Shown here in pieces: positions 33,237 to 44,446 of a DNA stretch of 64,000 bases; positions within the stretch are counted from its first letter, which is position 1; each line of letters begins with the position of its first letter. The notes under the pieces are model-generated. The model was not told the origin of the DNA, made no database searches, and was given only the letters and a program-made list of their open reading frames with translations. The stretch is from Bolinopsis microptera (taxonomy: Eukaryota; Ctenophora; Tentaculata; Lobata; Bolinopsidae): assembly GCF_026151205.1 (NCBI RefSeq), contig NC_087072.1, positions 16,817,669-16,881,668 on the forward strand, written 5' to 3'. The translations under genes and the position numbers were made by a program.

Positions 33237-34060
33237 TACCTTAATTCCCAAAAATTTGGGCGACAAAAAACTTGAACGGGCCTCTCGCCCAAATTTTTTG
33301 CAGACCAAATTAATTGCATAAATCTTTTTCGTGTGCTAAATTTTTTGCTAACCAAACTTTTGGCATTTGGCTTGTGGCCCTGAAATCTATAGAAAGATGG
33401 CTTTTTCTTCATATCCAAGTGAAATAATATTTGAAATTTTAGTTTTCTAATCTGTCATTCATGGCTTGACCAATACAAGTAAAAAGGCTTATATTTTAAA
33501 TGAATAGAAATAACTGGAATAGCTAACAGAGCCTACTAATAAAACAAATGGCTAGAGGTACGGATAACTAGAGATTTAAACAAGATCTGCAAATGGATTA
33601 TCATCCACCGTAAAGTCTGATCTACAAGCATCAGTTATACCCGACTTCTCAAAGCCTTTTCCTTATGTCATCTGGCCTCTCTTTTAAATATACAAAAAGT
33701 TCGTTGATCCAACGAGCGTGTACTTCACGGATCACTGTCAAGCGGGTATCAATTTAACAATTTATCATCACTGTATTTTTTAGTAGTTACTGGGCAGATC
33801 GTAAATTTCATAATGTGAAACAACTCAGACTACCACCTAAATGCTTAAAATTGAAAGCAAAATGACTGGAATAATAAGGAATAATAATGAACTAAGGCAA
33901 ATATCTAACTGAAATTTTAGTGTAAAATCGTTCATTTTTCGAAGAATTTGTGCCCAAATTTTCGGTCGCTCAAATGAGTTCAAATTTTCTGCCCAAATTT
34001 TTCGGGCTCAAATAAATTGTGCTCAATATAATGGCACACAAATTTTTGGGAACTAAGGTA
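33237..34060. mobile_element. Small non-coding inverted-repeat element (about 824 bp, TA-flanked)
   Basis: The left end TACCTTAATTCCCAAAAATT and the right end (as reverse complement, TACCTTAGTTCCCAAAAATT) match over 22 bp with one mismatch. If the outer TA is the target duplication, the element proper starts CCTTA, as Tc1/mariner-like MITEs do. The word GCCCAAATTTT and its variants recur near both ends (about 33287, 33951, 33993). There is no transposase frame. Confidence 0.65.
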
Positions 34061-34166
34061 CATACATTGTGTCATAATTTCAATGTTCCAAATTATATTT
34101 TAAATGTTCAAAAAAATTTTAATTTTTATTGTTAAAAAATTATGACACAATGTTAAAATATTCAGC

Positions 34167-36078
34167 ATGCTGCACAGAAACGTGATAAGTGTAGTGTCGT
34201 TACTGTTGGTTCACTCCTCCCAATCTTATGATGAACTACCTCACACCGCTCTAGATAAAGTACCTGCTGTCCTTGGAGAATCTGTTCAGCTCAGGCAATT
34301 ATTGTTACTTTTAGATAATTAGGCACAAAAGAGTCAAGGACTAGGGTAACCAATCTTGTTGTTTTTTCTATATTATTATAATAATAATAATTCATTATTG
34401 TAGCTAATGTACGCTTGGCTCCTGTCGTATGCATGTCAACATACAATTTGCTTGGCCATTTTAGGGCTGCGCTTAAATTTCCACTCTCAACGAAAAACAC
34501 ACAGCATAATATCATTATCCTTCTATATCAATTATCAACTATCTTTGTAAACTAGTGTTTTGAAAGATAGGCAAAAGCATCCAGGCCCACATTTCCCCTA
34601 CCTCATTAACCTACCTCATTAACTTTGCCTACCCTTTCCTTCAATTAGGCTGCCTTTGACAGAATGTCATTCATGAAAAGGGTTTTATTTATTAAGTTTT
34701 ATTTTTCAATTTCCACTCGTTGCTATTATCATTATATCTTGTAAAATTGGCTAAAATATAAATTCATTTGTTTATTTTTTAAATATTACCAATAAAAAGC
34801 TGAATCACACAATCCTTACCTTGCAATATCCTCAGGTGCACCAAAATAATAAAAAAGTATTCGGACGACTACAGCCAACCAGCGGACTGCAACAACTATG
34901 GTCATTCCTGCAAACATGTCTGGACGAGAAATGATGAAGAGCTCACCCCGGGTGCTAAATACAGTTTTAAAAGCAGTCTTACATTTAATTACTGTGAGAC
35001 ATTTGAATGGACCACTAATATCGTGAACAGCATGAATATTGCAGCAGTTCGGGACAAAGATAATGACTACTACCGGAACAGAGATATGGAGTGCTTTGCA
35101 TCGGCCCTCACTATAACAAACGTGACCAAGGACGACCTTGGTGAGTATGAGTGCAAATTGACTGATGATCAGGAAGAGACTGGAATATACGATGTTCGGA
35201 GAATCACATTGGTTGAGAGTGTGCTTGAAGGAGCCCTCCCTGAAAAGATAGAGTATTTTGAAAACTTTTACACCCAGAGGATCAGATCTAAATTGTTGAT
35301 GCAGTGTGTTGTGACAGGGGGACCTGTTTATTGGTTTATCAGATTTGATTCTGACCAATGCAGAATATGGGAAGAACAGTACAATAGTAAGAAGAGTAAC
35401 CAGTTCAACTCTTGTGTGAATGACACCATTCAGCCCATTGAACAGATCAGTAAAATGGAAAATTGGCGTTGCTTTAATTACAGCATTGAGCATCACAACC
35501 CATATGGTCTTGATCAAGTCACCGAATCCTTCATTTACTTCCAAAACATATGTACACTGGACTTGGCTGGAATATACTGCAGTGCTGACCCGGAAGGTAC
35601 AGTCAGGTCCGAACAGGGTGTACTTGTTAATATCAAGGACGAGTGGGAAAAGTATTACTACGATTGGCATACCCTGTCTGTGTTGGGTTATGTGGTGATG
35701 CCTATCGTAATCGGTATTTTCTTCTTAGTAGGCACGATTGTAGCGGCTGTCCGGGGTAAAGTGTGTAACCGCTCATGCTGTGGAGGTGAACAAGGTAATT
35801 ATACGACCATGCCAAATATTCCTCAATCCCTGCATTATGCAGTTCCCGCCCCTCAGGCTTTGCAGCCTCCTCGCAGTTACATGGTCCCTCAGCCTCCACA
35901 AAGTTACACGGTCCCTCAGCCTCTACAGAGTAACATGGTCCCTCAGCCTCCACAGAGTAACATGGTCCTTCAGCCTCCACAGAGTAACATGGTCCCTCAG
36001 CCTCCACAGAGTAACATGGTCCCTCAAGCTCCTCCTAACACGGTCCCTCAAGCTTGGGTCAACCCTCAGGATGATTAA
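34167..36078 (+). CDS. Secreted/transmembrane Ig-domain protein with a proline/glutamine repeat tail (two exons)
   Basis: Exons 34167-34294 and 34836-36078 join in phase 2 to give 456 residues. The donor is AG|GCAATT (GC type) and the acceptor TATCCTCAG. A signal peptide is visible at 1-20 (VISVVSLLLVHSSQS). The first Ig-like domain starts VPAVLGESVQL and closes at ALTITNVTKDDLGEYEC, the D-x-G-x-Y-x-C signature of a V-set fold. A second cysteine-rich Ig-like domain ends DLAGIYCSADPEG. A transmembrane helix follows (LGYVVMPIVIGIFFLVGTIV), then a short basic/Cys juxtamembrane stretch. The cytoplasmic tail is built of about six copies of a 9-residue NMVPQPPQS unit. It is probably a cell-surface recognition or adhesion molecule. 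No orthologue recognised. Confidence 0.85.
35880..36050 (+). repeat. 27-bp tandem repeat encoding NMVPQPPQS units
   Basis: About six in-frame copies of a 27-nt unit (CCTCAGCCTCCACAGAGTAA plus seven bases) form the cytoplasmic tail of the Ig-like protein. Copies differ at a few bases (SYM, SYT, SNM; VPQ, VLQ). This looks like expansion of a proline-rich, possibly SH3/WW-binding segment. Confidence 0.85.
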
Positions 36079-36171
36079 CTTCTCCATGGCCCTTGGATCG
36101 CCTGACTTCATGATTCATTTACAACTTACCTTAGATCCATTGCTATGAAGCATCTTGGAGCATTCAGAAAC

Positions 36172-36249
36172 ATTTTGCAAAACCGCTGTCTTTATATCTT
36201 TATACATGTATAAAGATAAAGACAGCGGTTTTGCAAAATGTTTCTGAAT
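36172..36249. repeat. Perfect hairpin, about 78 bp
   Basis: ATTCAGAAACATTTTGCAAA at 36172 is followed by its reverse complement ending at 36249, with a CATGTA-centred loop. The arms match except for one short slip next to the centre. It lies 94 bp after the Ig-protein stop, so it would be in the 3' untranslated region if the transcript extends this far. Confidence 0.8.
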
Positions 36250-37127
36250 ATGTATATATTCACAAAATTGTTAGGTGGTAGGACCTGAACATTGCACTTA
36301 TTGAGTTACGACCTACCACAATCAGATGGTTTTAGAATTAGAATTAGCATGAGTGTTGTGCGCCGTAAAGGCTAAAACAATCATATTGTTCTTATTTAGC
36401 TGAATTTGTATTTAAGTTTAGCTCGTTTAAAGTCCGTTTTAAAGAACATGATTTTTACAACACTGTTGAATATGCAATGATTTTATCATATTATTAAAAC
36501 TAGAATTAGACTAGAATTATATTTAACTATACAAACTACACAGCGAATGATTCAACGATATTACTAAATAATATTATTGTGTTTTCAAAATTAATCATCA
36601 AAATTCTGATCGGTTCAGAATAGTACACAGTACATATAATATACATATTGTATTACCATCAATCAAGAGCAGTTTTTAAAATGTAATTGAAGTACTAATC
36701 CTATAGAAATCAGAGAATCATAAATTCTCTGATTTCAGCACAAAACATAATTTGTTGTTATAGCAGCAAGACAGTGGTTAATACTACTTCAGATTTATTT
36801 TCGAGCTATTTATGAAACAAGTTATGCGATGAACACTCAACGGGCAGATTTCCAGCTACATACTTTAAGTTCTAGATTTGGAAAAATGCCATCTCTTGAG
36901 CATGTCCTCATTGTATTAGCTTAGTACACAGTGTATCAAGTCCGAATTAATTAATTACATAATTTATCGTAAGTTCGTAAGCTTAGTCTCAAAGTGTTAA
37001 AACTGAAATGTTTGATTTTTATTTTCCATAATTTTAGTTTGAGCTTTGAATTTAAGTTTATTTTCTGAATTTTGATTAGTGAAGTTTTTATGCTTAATTT
37101 TTATTGTAGCTGAATTGGAAATTATCA
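36250..37127. other. AT-rich non-coding stretch
   Basis: No exon or RNA is recognised. A short inverted repeat (CAGAGAATCATAAATTCTCTG) occurs at about 36711-36731. Confidence 0.35.
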
Positions 37128-38784
37128 ATACGGGTATATGGCCCCCAGAATATAGGTCGTTTTTTGAGCACTTAGAAACAGGTGTTAAAACTACTTCTAA
37201 GCATGTTTAGGGCTGTAAATATGTACATAATAACCCTTTAAATGTTTCTTGGGTAGTTGAAAATAATTATTAGGTTTTTAAGTGTACTTTTTTTTCACCT
37301 GTAAAAATACCATTTTTTAACAGGGCCCCCAGAATATAGGTCCAAACATCTGTTCCTAAGTTGTTCTAAAATTGTCACAGACAGTTATATGCAGTCAGAA
37401 TATGTTGCTGAGACTGTATTGATGATGCCAATGGCTCCAGATACTAAATTGAAATGGTTTAGAGTATACTTAATAGCAAAAAATCAAAAACTACGGCCCC
37501 CAGAATATAGGTATGCAAAAATCGTCCTCAAATACTCCACCTTCATACATTTTGATGATGCCATCTCTTCAGCATATGTTCTTTAACTGTTTCTCATCAC
37601 TACCCCACATTCCTTAATGCTCAGGGTGACAGAGAAAATGCAGAATCTTGGTCGCTATTTTTTTTTAAAACCTATATTCTGGGGGCCATATACCCGTGAT
37701 GAGTAAAATCTTTAATTTTACTTGTTTAAAAGCTTTCATGCACTCATTTAGTAGGGATCTTAACTAAATACTTAAATAAGATTGAAGGAGTGTCCCTAGA
37801 TATGATTGAGGGGGGCTGTTTTTATCTGTATCAATACAATGTGCACCTCAATGACTGTAAATCAGACATTTTTGGCCGCCAAATTTTTTTAAAGGCCTAA
37901 CTCAAAATTCTGTCCCAAAACTTAAGGTCATGAGACAATTCTACGTTGATTCTGAAAATTTCATGTGAAAATATTGAAACCCTATTGAGTTCTATTGTTT
38001 TGAGCGAAGTCAGTTTGAGATATGGGCGATTTTGTTCATTTTTTGCGATTTTTTGAACACAGAATCCACAGTTAGGTAGATATTGAGCTGATAATCATAG
38101 AGAATGTGTAATATATGCTTACCTTCCATATAAAGTTGGTTTCATTCAAAAATATTGATATTTGACCAATTTATGGACCAAAATCGATCAAATTTGGTGC
38201 GTATGCCCAAATATGGGCATATGGTTTTTGTTTTTATCCCATAACTCGGCCAATTTTTATCCAATTTTGATAAAACTTGATATGTGGGTTCAGGAGACTA
38301 GTAGCTACAAGTAGAGCATCCCAAAGCATGGTTTTGGGCATGTTCAGGGTTTTTGACCAACCTATATTCTGGGGGTCGTATAGACCTATATTCTGGGGGC
38401 CCGTAAAATTGTGGTGGCCATAACTTTTTTCCAAATTGTCAGTTTGCAGATGTCTCGATGAAAAGATATCTTAAAATAATACTTATACTCATACCAGTAG
38501 TCTTAATGGCATGTGTTGGACAGATTTTTGTCATGACAATTTTTCGCCATATTTACCCCTCTAGAAAATGACAACATCGTTTAAATCTTTCGCTGTCATG
38601 ACCAAATATACCAAAATACCTCATGTAGGTCCAAAATTTTTATCCAGAAACATAAGTTACATGTTTTACTCCAACCTAGCAGTAACAGATCCCATTAGTA
38701 TCGCTTATCTTGGTTAGAAATGTATCCACTAACATGACCTATATTTTGGGGGCCACCTATATTCTGGGGGCCATATACCCGTAT
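37128..38784. repeat. 1.66-kb inverted-repeat element studded with eight copies of an 18-bp motif
   Basis: It starts ATACGGGTATATGGCCCCCA and ends with the reverse complement of that, giving a terminal inverted repeat of about 30 bp. The inner part, GGCCCCCAGAATATAGGT, recurs in plus orientation at 37140, 37324 and 37495. It recurs in minus orientation at 37670, 38360, 38384, 38737 and 38755 (two or three with one or two changes). The copy at 37670 also carries the outer CCATATACCCGT, so a 570-bp sub-element (37128-37697) has its own inverted ends. No transposase or long frame is seen. Confidence 0.75.
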
Positions 38785-39474
38785 CTATAATAATGAAATT
38801 CTTGTAGTGTACTTGTCGTGATTAATCGAAGTTTTACAAATATCGAACTAGAAAAACGGCATTTAAAATTCAAATCTTGACAGTGTTGAAAATTGTAAGG
38901 GCTAATCACAAAAGTTTGAAAATGACAATTAACTTATTAATTGGACGATTTGGTTGTTTCTTCTGACTTCTTCTGATTCATCCTCATCTGTGTACTTTTT
39001 GATCCATGGATGATCTAACGCAAGTTCAAAATTTAATACCATAGGATCTCTAGAGTAATAGATGAATGATCGCAACCGGACTGTAAATATTTTAGATCTT
39101 ACTAAAAAGCATTATTTTCCTTCATAAAATAGTCAATTTCAAAATAAAATTTACCAGCTGCGCACTGCGGATAAACTATATAATTATTTAATGGTCTCGA
39201 CAATTATCAAACTGTCCCCAGATGAACTTGAAAAACTTTATAGATAACTATTGTGGTCATATTTGGAATTCGATCTTTGCATAATATATTTAAGTACCAT
39301 TTTCGGGCTTTAGTATTGACGATATATTTTCAAGCATAAGTTATCTTTTAGCTCAGTATTCATGCTTTCATGATATTTTCTGGGATGACTACAGTAGTTC
39401 AAACATTGCTGAGTATAAGTTTTATCTCAAAAGCGGTGTTATCAAATTTCAATTTATTATTATCAGCCTAAAAG
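38785..39474. other. Non-coding stretch
   Basis: About 690 bp with no feature I can support. Confidence 0.4.
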
Positions 39475-39576
39475 AGGCATCATGTAGCCGGTGGGTCCGA
39501 CATGATACGACATTTCTCGACACGTCGGGGTTTGTCGGGGTTTGTCAGGGTTTGTCAGGGTTTGTCAGGATTCGTT
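39475..39576. repeat. Short hairpin repeat with CGGGGTTTGT units, copy 2 (3' end lost)
   Basis: It shares AGGCATCATGTAGCCGGTGG and the ACACGTCGGGGTTTGTCGGG core with copy 1. It then runs into five tandem GTCGGGGTTT/GTCAGGGTTT units and lacks the closing GGCTACATGATG arm. Confidence 0.8.
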
Positions 39577-39745
39577 AATAATGGATGAAAAGTGATTAGA
39601 AGTTGCCTAAAGAAGATTGATCAATGGCAGTCACGGGCTGTTGATGAGGCTTGTCTTGTCTTGTCAATGATAAGTATGCATGGGGCTAAAAGTTTGACCT
39701 ACTTTTTTTTTTTTCTTTTTTTTTTGTTGGTTGGTGCAGCACCTA

Positions 39746-39841
39746 AGGCCTCATGTAGCCGGTGGGCCCGACATGATACGACATATCTCGACACGTCGGG
39801 GTTTGTCGGGGTTTGTCGAGCCTGGAGGCTACATGATGCCT
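39746..39841. repeat. Short hairpin repeat with CGGGGTTTGT units, copy 3
   Basis: A complete 96-bp copy with both inverted ends, one 10-bp unit shorter than copy 1. It lies 170 bp from copy 2. Confidence 0.85.
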
Positions 39842-40419
39842 ATGAGTGATTAACTATCAAATTTATGCATGAATTTTACTTTTTCAATACTTTTTAAAAC
39901 TTTTCACAATGATCAACGCACACTCTAACCTGCTCATGATAAATTATTATTCTCTAGAGTCTAGGTAACAGCATTATAAATAATATAATATAATGATCGC
40001 CGTAAAATGGTGAAAATAGTTTTCGGTATCATTAACTATATATAATAATGTAAAATAAATTTATTCTGGAAAAGTATGCTGCACAAGCAAACTGCAGATT
40101 ACCTTTCAACTTTGCTTTGTTCATTCCGAGATATATACTTTTTAAACAATGCAATTAGTGGATATATATAATTCGTCTCGAACTTGAAATTAGTGTTGAT
40201 TCTTAACAATATTTCCTGAGATTAATCCTTTTTGAATATCAAATATTTGGTTTCTAGTACTCGTGTTCTCAAACTTGTTGGTGAATTTCTTTTGCACCTA
40301 CTCTAATTGTAATCATTGGTTTGAGAGTGTTTTTTTCATTCTTTGATTGTCGATACATTTTTCTGACATGAAAACATCTGAGCTAGTATGTAAAAATGTG
40401 AGGTGAAGTTTAAAAGCTC
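39842..40419 (+). promoter_or_regulatory. Upstream region of aftiphilin gene
   Basis: About 580 AT-rich bases before the start codon. No clear TATA or initiator can be distinguished from the AT-rich background. Confidence 0.3.
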
Positions 40420-43400
40420 ATGGATTGCCCTCCAGCTCTCAGTTCAGAGGATGAAGACGATGACTTTGGGGATTTTACTACAGTATTTGAAAAGAGTGTG
40501 GCTGCAGAAGGAGATGCAGTGAAAAGCAGAATAAATGTTGGCATATCCCTCAGTTCTGCCGCAAATGATCCTTTCCAAATTCCACCTAGACCGGATTATT
40601 TTTCGATTGAAAGTACAAGTTCAACTCCACCCGAGCTACCCCCATCTTTACCTATGTCTCCCGAAACGCCTGATGTCAACTTCTTTGCTTTTCAAGATTC
40701 GGGTCGAAAATCACCAGTTATCAGTGACCCATTCACAGATGTCCCCCCAGTGACACATGAGGGAGATGGATTAGAAAAACATGACACTGGTCTGTTTCAC
40801 GCTGGTTCGTTTGAAATGGCGAATCAGGAAAATGATGGTGCGCTTTTGCCTCAAAGCAACGATCTTTTCGCAAACCAACCATCTGATTTCTTCCACATTG
40901 GAGATAGTCATGAAAACAGTGGAACCGAAATTGAAAATTTCGATGTTCAATTTACTGATTTTTCAAATCAGACGGACTTAAAACAAGTTGATGATGATAA
41001 TGCTGTCAATCCTGATTCCAATAATGATGCAGACATGGAGTCGGATGACACTGCATCTTTAAAAACTCTTGGCGATAGTCATAGTGCTGATTCTTTCGCT
41101 TGCATTGAAGAAAATTCAACCGAGATTACAACCACAGCTGCAAATTCTGCTGATAAAGTTTTTGGCGAACAAGAATTTGTACCAAGTTTTAACATAGAAA
41201 CTCCATCACCGCTTCAAGCAGCCCAAGGAGAAAAATCAGTATTTTCATGGGATAGTTTTGAGGAAAACAAGGACAAGTTTGTTGAAGAAACTGACAAAGC
41301 TGAGATTGGCGATCAAGACAGTGAAGCTCAAAAGGTTGAAGATATACCGGATAAGTTTGCACTATTCACCGATGAGGAGGACGGGGTCGACAACTCATCT
41401 GGAGGGCAGTTTGCTTCTTTTTCAGAGTTTGAAGACACCCCAGCTGCTGATAAAGAAGCACCATCTTTTAGTGATGACAAGCAAGAATCTGAAGTTGTAA
41501 ATCAGAAGACTAATTCTGTGAACAGCAGTAGTAGCCTCCCCACCGATAATGACTCTGATGAATTTGCAAACTTTAGTGTTTGTCCAGGGGAGAATGAGAT
41601 CACAGTTGATTCGGATAAGGAGTTTGCTGCTTTTCCTGATCATGATGACGAAGAGGCTGATAAAACATTGCATGACCAAGATGATCATGTCAGTAATGAG
41701 AGTGCTGTATTGTCTGGATTTGCTTCATTTCTTGAGAAAGATAACCCAGATGAAGAGCAGTTTGCTTCTTTTTCAGAGTTTGGAGGAACCCCAGCTGCTG
41801 ATAAAGAAGCACCATCTTTTAGTGATGACTGCCAAGAATCTGAAGACGAAGTTGTAAATCAGAAGACTGATCCCCTTAACAGTTGTAGCAGCCCCCTTAA
41901 CGATAGCGTGGATGATTTCTGCGATTTTGCAGAGATGGAGCAAAAGCCGTCTTCCACAGAAATTGCAAGCTTGTCCGATAAAGTAGATACAGATGGCTTT
42001 GCTGATTTTGCAACCGGAGGCGATGATGAATCGACCAAAAACGAAGCATTAGGTGATGAAAATTTTGGAACCTTTGAAGACTTTGGAGCAAAATCAGACG
42101 ATGGAGATTTTTCTGATTTTAAGGAAACAGATAACAGAGACTTTTGTGACTTTGGAGAGTTCGACAGTAAATTACGAGCAGCTTCAACGACTCCAGAAGT
42201 TGATGATGATTTTGGTGACTTTGGAGACTTCGACTCTAAATTACCAGCAGCTTCAACGACTCCAGAAGTTGATGATGATTTTGGTGACTTTGGAGACTTC
42301 GACACTAAAATACCAGCAGCTTCAACGACTCTAGAAGTTGATGATGATTTTGGTGACTTTGGAGACTTTGATACTAAAATACCAGCAGCTTCAACGACTC
42401 TAGAAGTTGATGATGATTTTGGTGACTTTGGAGACTTCGACTCTAAAATACCAGCAGCTTCAACGACTCCAGAAGTTGATGATGATTTTGGTGACTTAGG
42501 AGAATTCGATACTAAATTACCAGCAGCTTCAACGACTCCAGCAGTTGATGATGATTTTGGTGACTTTGGAGACTTTGACACTAAAATACCAGCAGTTTCA
42601 ACGACTCCAGAAGTTGATGATGATTTTGGTGACTTTGGAGACTTCGACACTAAAATACCAGCAGCTTCAACGACTCCAGAAGTTGATGATGATTTTGACG
42701 ATGAATTTGCTGACTTCGGGTCGCCTCAAGAGCAACCACCTCCAACTGTTAAACTGGAAGTTAAAACTGGACCTCTATCATTAAAAAAGGTATAGGAAAT
42801 TTAGAACCTAGTTACCCATAGTCAAACAAATAGCCTGTAAAACGTTTTTCTGTCATAAAATAAGATTTACGTAACTGAAACATTTCTGTTGCTGGACAGC
42901 TTATCAAGACTTCAAAATTTCATTTATCTGTTGCAGATGATACATGAGTGTTACGGTGGATCCAACACAGATGGAAAGAAAGAAGTCAGTCCAGGAGTTT
43001 ACTCTGATGGCCAGTATGTTTGCTTCTAGTCACACAATTTTAAACTAATAGTAGGCTGCTTTACATAACAATACGACGCTAATAGGTACAGTAATTGTAA
43101 GATAAAGTGTGACCTCAATAACATACAGATCTACAGTTCAGTTTCTCTCCAGGTTGTTTATGGGTGTAGTGTACGAGACAGATGCTCAGTTTGCTGTAAG
43201 CACCAAGTGGCTAACTACTCCCTCCTTTACCACCTTGGTTACCACCCTGTGCTTGTCTGCTAACAGTGTCCTTCCCACCTCCAAGCCCAATAGTCAGGTA
43301 AGCTGTTATAACATGGTGTCTTGTTCTTATTGGACGTTTAAATTCTTATTTTCTTTCCGATTTATTTAAATATTCGAATTATACCTATAGATGTGACTGT

Positions 43401-43996
43401 CCCTAACTTGGGTAATATTGATGCTATTATATTTCTTAATGGTACTAGAGTGTCCCTATTCACTATTGTCGAAGAATGTGAGCTGACGAAGGTGAAAAGC
43501 ATATTGCTGTCGGAAGTTAAATGCATGCATTACCTGCCAATATTGACAAAATTTTAATCTGTAGCAAAGAGTTTACACTACCTTCATACTAGGTAAAACA
43601 GGGAGTTATAGAAGATGAGTTCAGTGTGTTTGGTAGTGTGGATACTACTGACACTTCCAACAAGCTCTCTGCTGGACTCCTTCCTGAGGACCTATCTCAA
43701 TCTTCTACTCCTGCTCCTTCCAAGTTAGTTCCAGGCAGGGTTAGACAAATAAATAGCTGTGCAACTTTTCACCACTATTTAGTTATATTTATGATAATTG
43801 CTAGAAGTAAGACATGATTTTTAACTCTGAGAAATTAAATGAATATCCCTGCAGGAAGCACGCAGATATACTGTCAGGATACAAAAAGGAGCAAGCCAAG
43901 GAGCTGAGCTCTGAGGCTGCAGCTATTTTAGACTCTCTTCCTGATCTTAAGTTTATGTTATCTTCTGTACTCATGTTCCCTGTCAAGGCTTCATGA
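40420..43996 (+). CDS. AFTPH: Aftiphilin-like clathrin/AP-1 accessory protein (complete, 5 exons)
   Basis: Aftiphilin binds the gamma-ear of AP-1, AP-2 and clathrin in trans-Golgi/endosomal vesicle traffic. Exons 40420-42789, 42937-43013, 43153-43297, 43593-43723 and 43855-43996 stay in frame and give 954 residues. Exon 1 is a long acidic, probably disordered region. It starts with DFGDF near residue 15, and [D/E]F-x-x-F/FG-x-F motifs recur throughout, the known ear-binding type. Residues about 574-755 are eight tandem 23-residue units carrying DDFGDFGDFD. The last exons give the conserved C-terminus, ending in SLPDLKFMLSSVLMFP, which matches the end of vertebrate aftiphilin (GLPDLTFMxxKVLMFP). 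An imperfect duplication (FASFSEF...ESE) also sits at 41407-41500 and 41758-41850. DDX46 starts about 450 bp downstream on the same strand. Confidence 0.85.
42139..42684 (+). repeat. 69-bp tandem repeat (8 units) in aftiphilin exon 1
   Basis: In-frame units of 69 bp encode DDDFGDFGDFDTKIPAASTT plus PEV, with small changes (TK/SK, IP/LP, PEV/LEV/PAV). The first unit is divergent (RDFCDFGEFDSKL). The near-identity of units at the DNA level shows recent unequal exchange. Each unit supplies two or three overlapping acidic-phenylalanine motifs. Confidence 0.92.
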
Positions 43997-44446
43997 TAAT
44001 TCTCATTGTCACGTGGTATCACGTGTTTTTTGTTTGTTTTAGTTCCGAAAGATGGGAGTATAGTTTAAAAGTTGATTTAATTTGCGCAGGTTTACGTTAA
44101 CAGAATTTTGATTATTATAATGGAATAATTTTGATGGAATATTTTGTACAGCCGACATTTAATTTATAAAACTTAAAGCTTCGTGCCGTATGAGTTCAGA
44201 ATACTTCTTGACTGATTGTATATTATTGACGTTGATTTTGTTTATAACCATTAAAAACAAAAATATATTAAAGCAATTTTTTATCTAATAATAACCTATT
44301 TTTACTTGAATAAGCACTATACATTTTTGCCAAATTGTATCAAATTTCTCACTACAAAGCTACAAGTTGTACGTAGCGGAATCATTTGAATTATAATTTG
44401 CAGTTCGAACAAATTTCATACATATTTTATAGATTAGTGATACAGT
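43997..44446 (+). promoter_or_regulatory. Short intergenic region between aftiphilin and DDX46
   Basis: 450 bp between the aftiphilin stop and the DDX46 start. It ends GATTAGTGATACAG|T before the ATG, a splice-acceptor-like site one base from the start codon. It may hold the aftiphilin poly(A) site and the DDX46 promoter, or the two genes may be co-transcribed and trans-spliced. Confidence 0.4.

Noticed and set aside
34816..35670. 284-codon minus-strand frame
   Set aside because: Lies opposite exon 2 of the Ig-like protein, which has coherent domain structure, signal peptide and splice sites. The opposite frame has no recognisable features.
35702..36007. Minus-strand frame with SVEAEGPCY repeats
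   Set aside because: Shadow of the 27-bp tandem repeat encoding the proline-rich tail.
39510..39570. GTCGGGGTTT units as an interstitial telomere-like array
   Set aside because: The unit is 10 bp, sits inside a hairpin repeat found elsewhere with inverted ends, and is not a (TTAGGG)n-type array.
39592..39849. 85-codon frame between hairpin repeats
   Set aside because: Composed of a poly-T stretch and hairpin-repeat copy 3; no protein-like composition.
41859..42650. 263-codon minus-strand frame with SKSPKSPKSSSTSGVVEAAG repeats
   Set aside because: It is the reverse reading of the aftiphilin 69-bp tandem repeat, whose length is a multiple of three and so keeps frames open on the other strand. 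No independent start or splice context.
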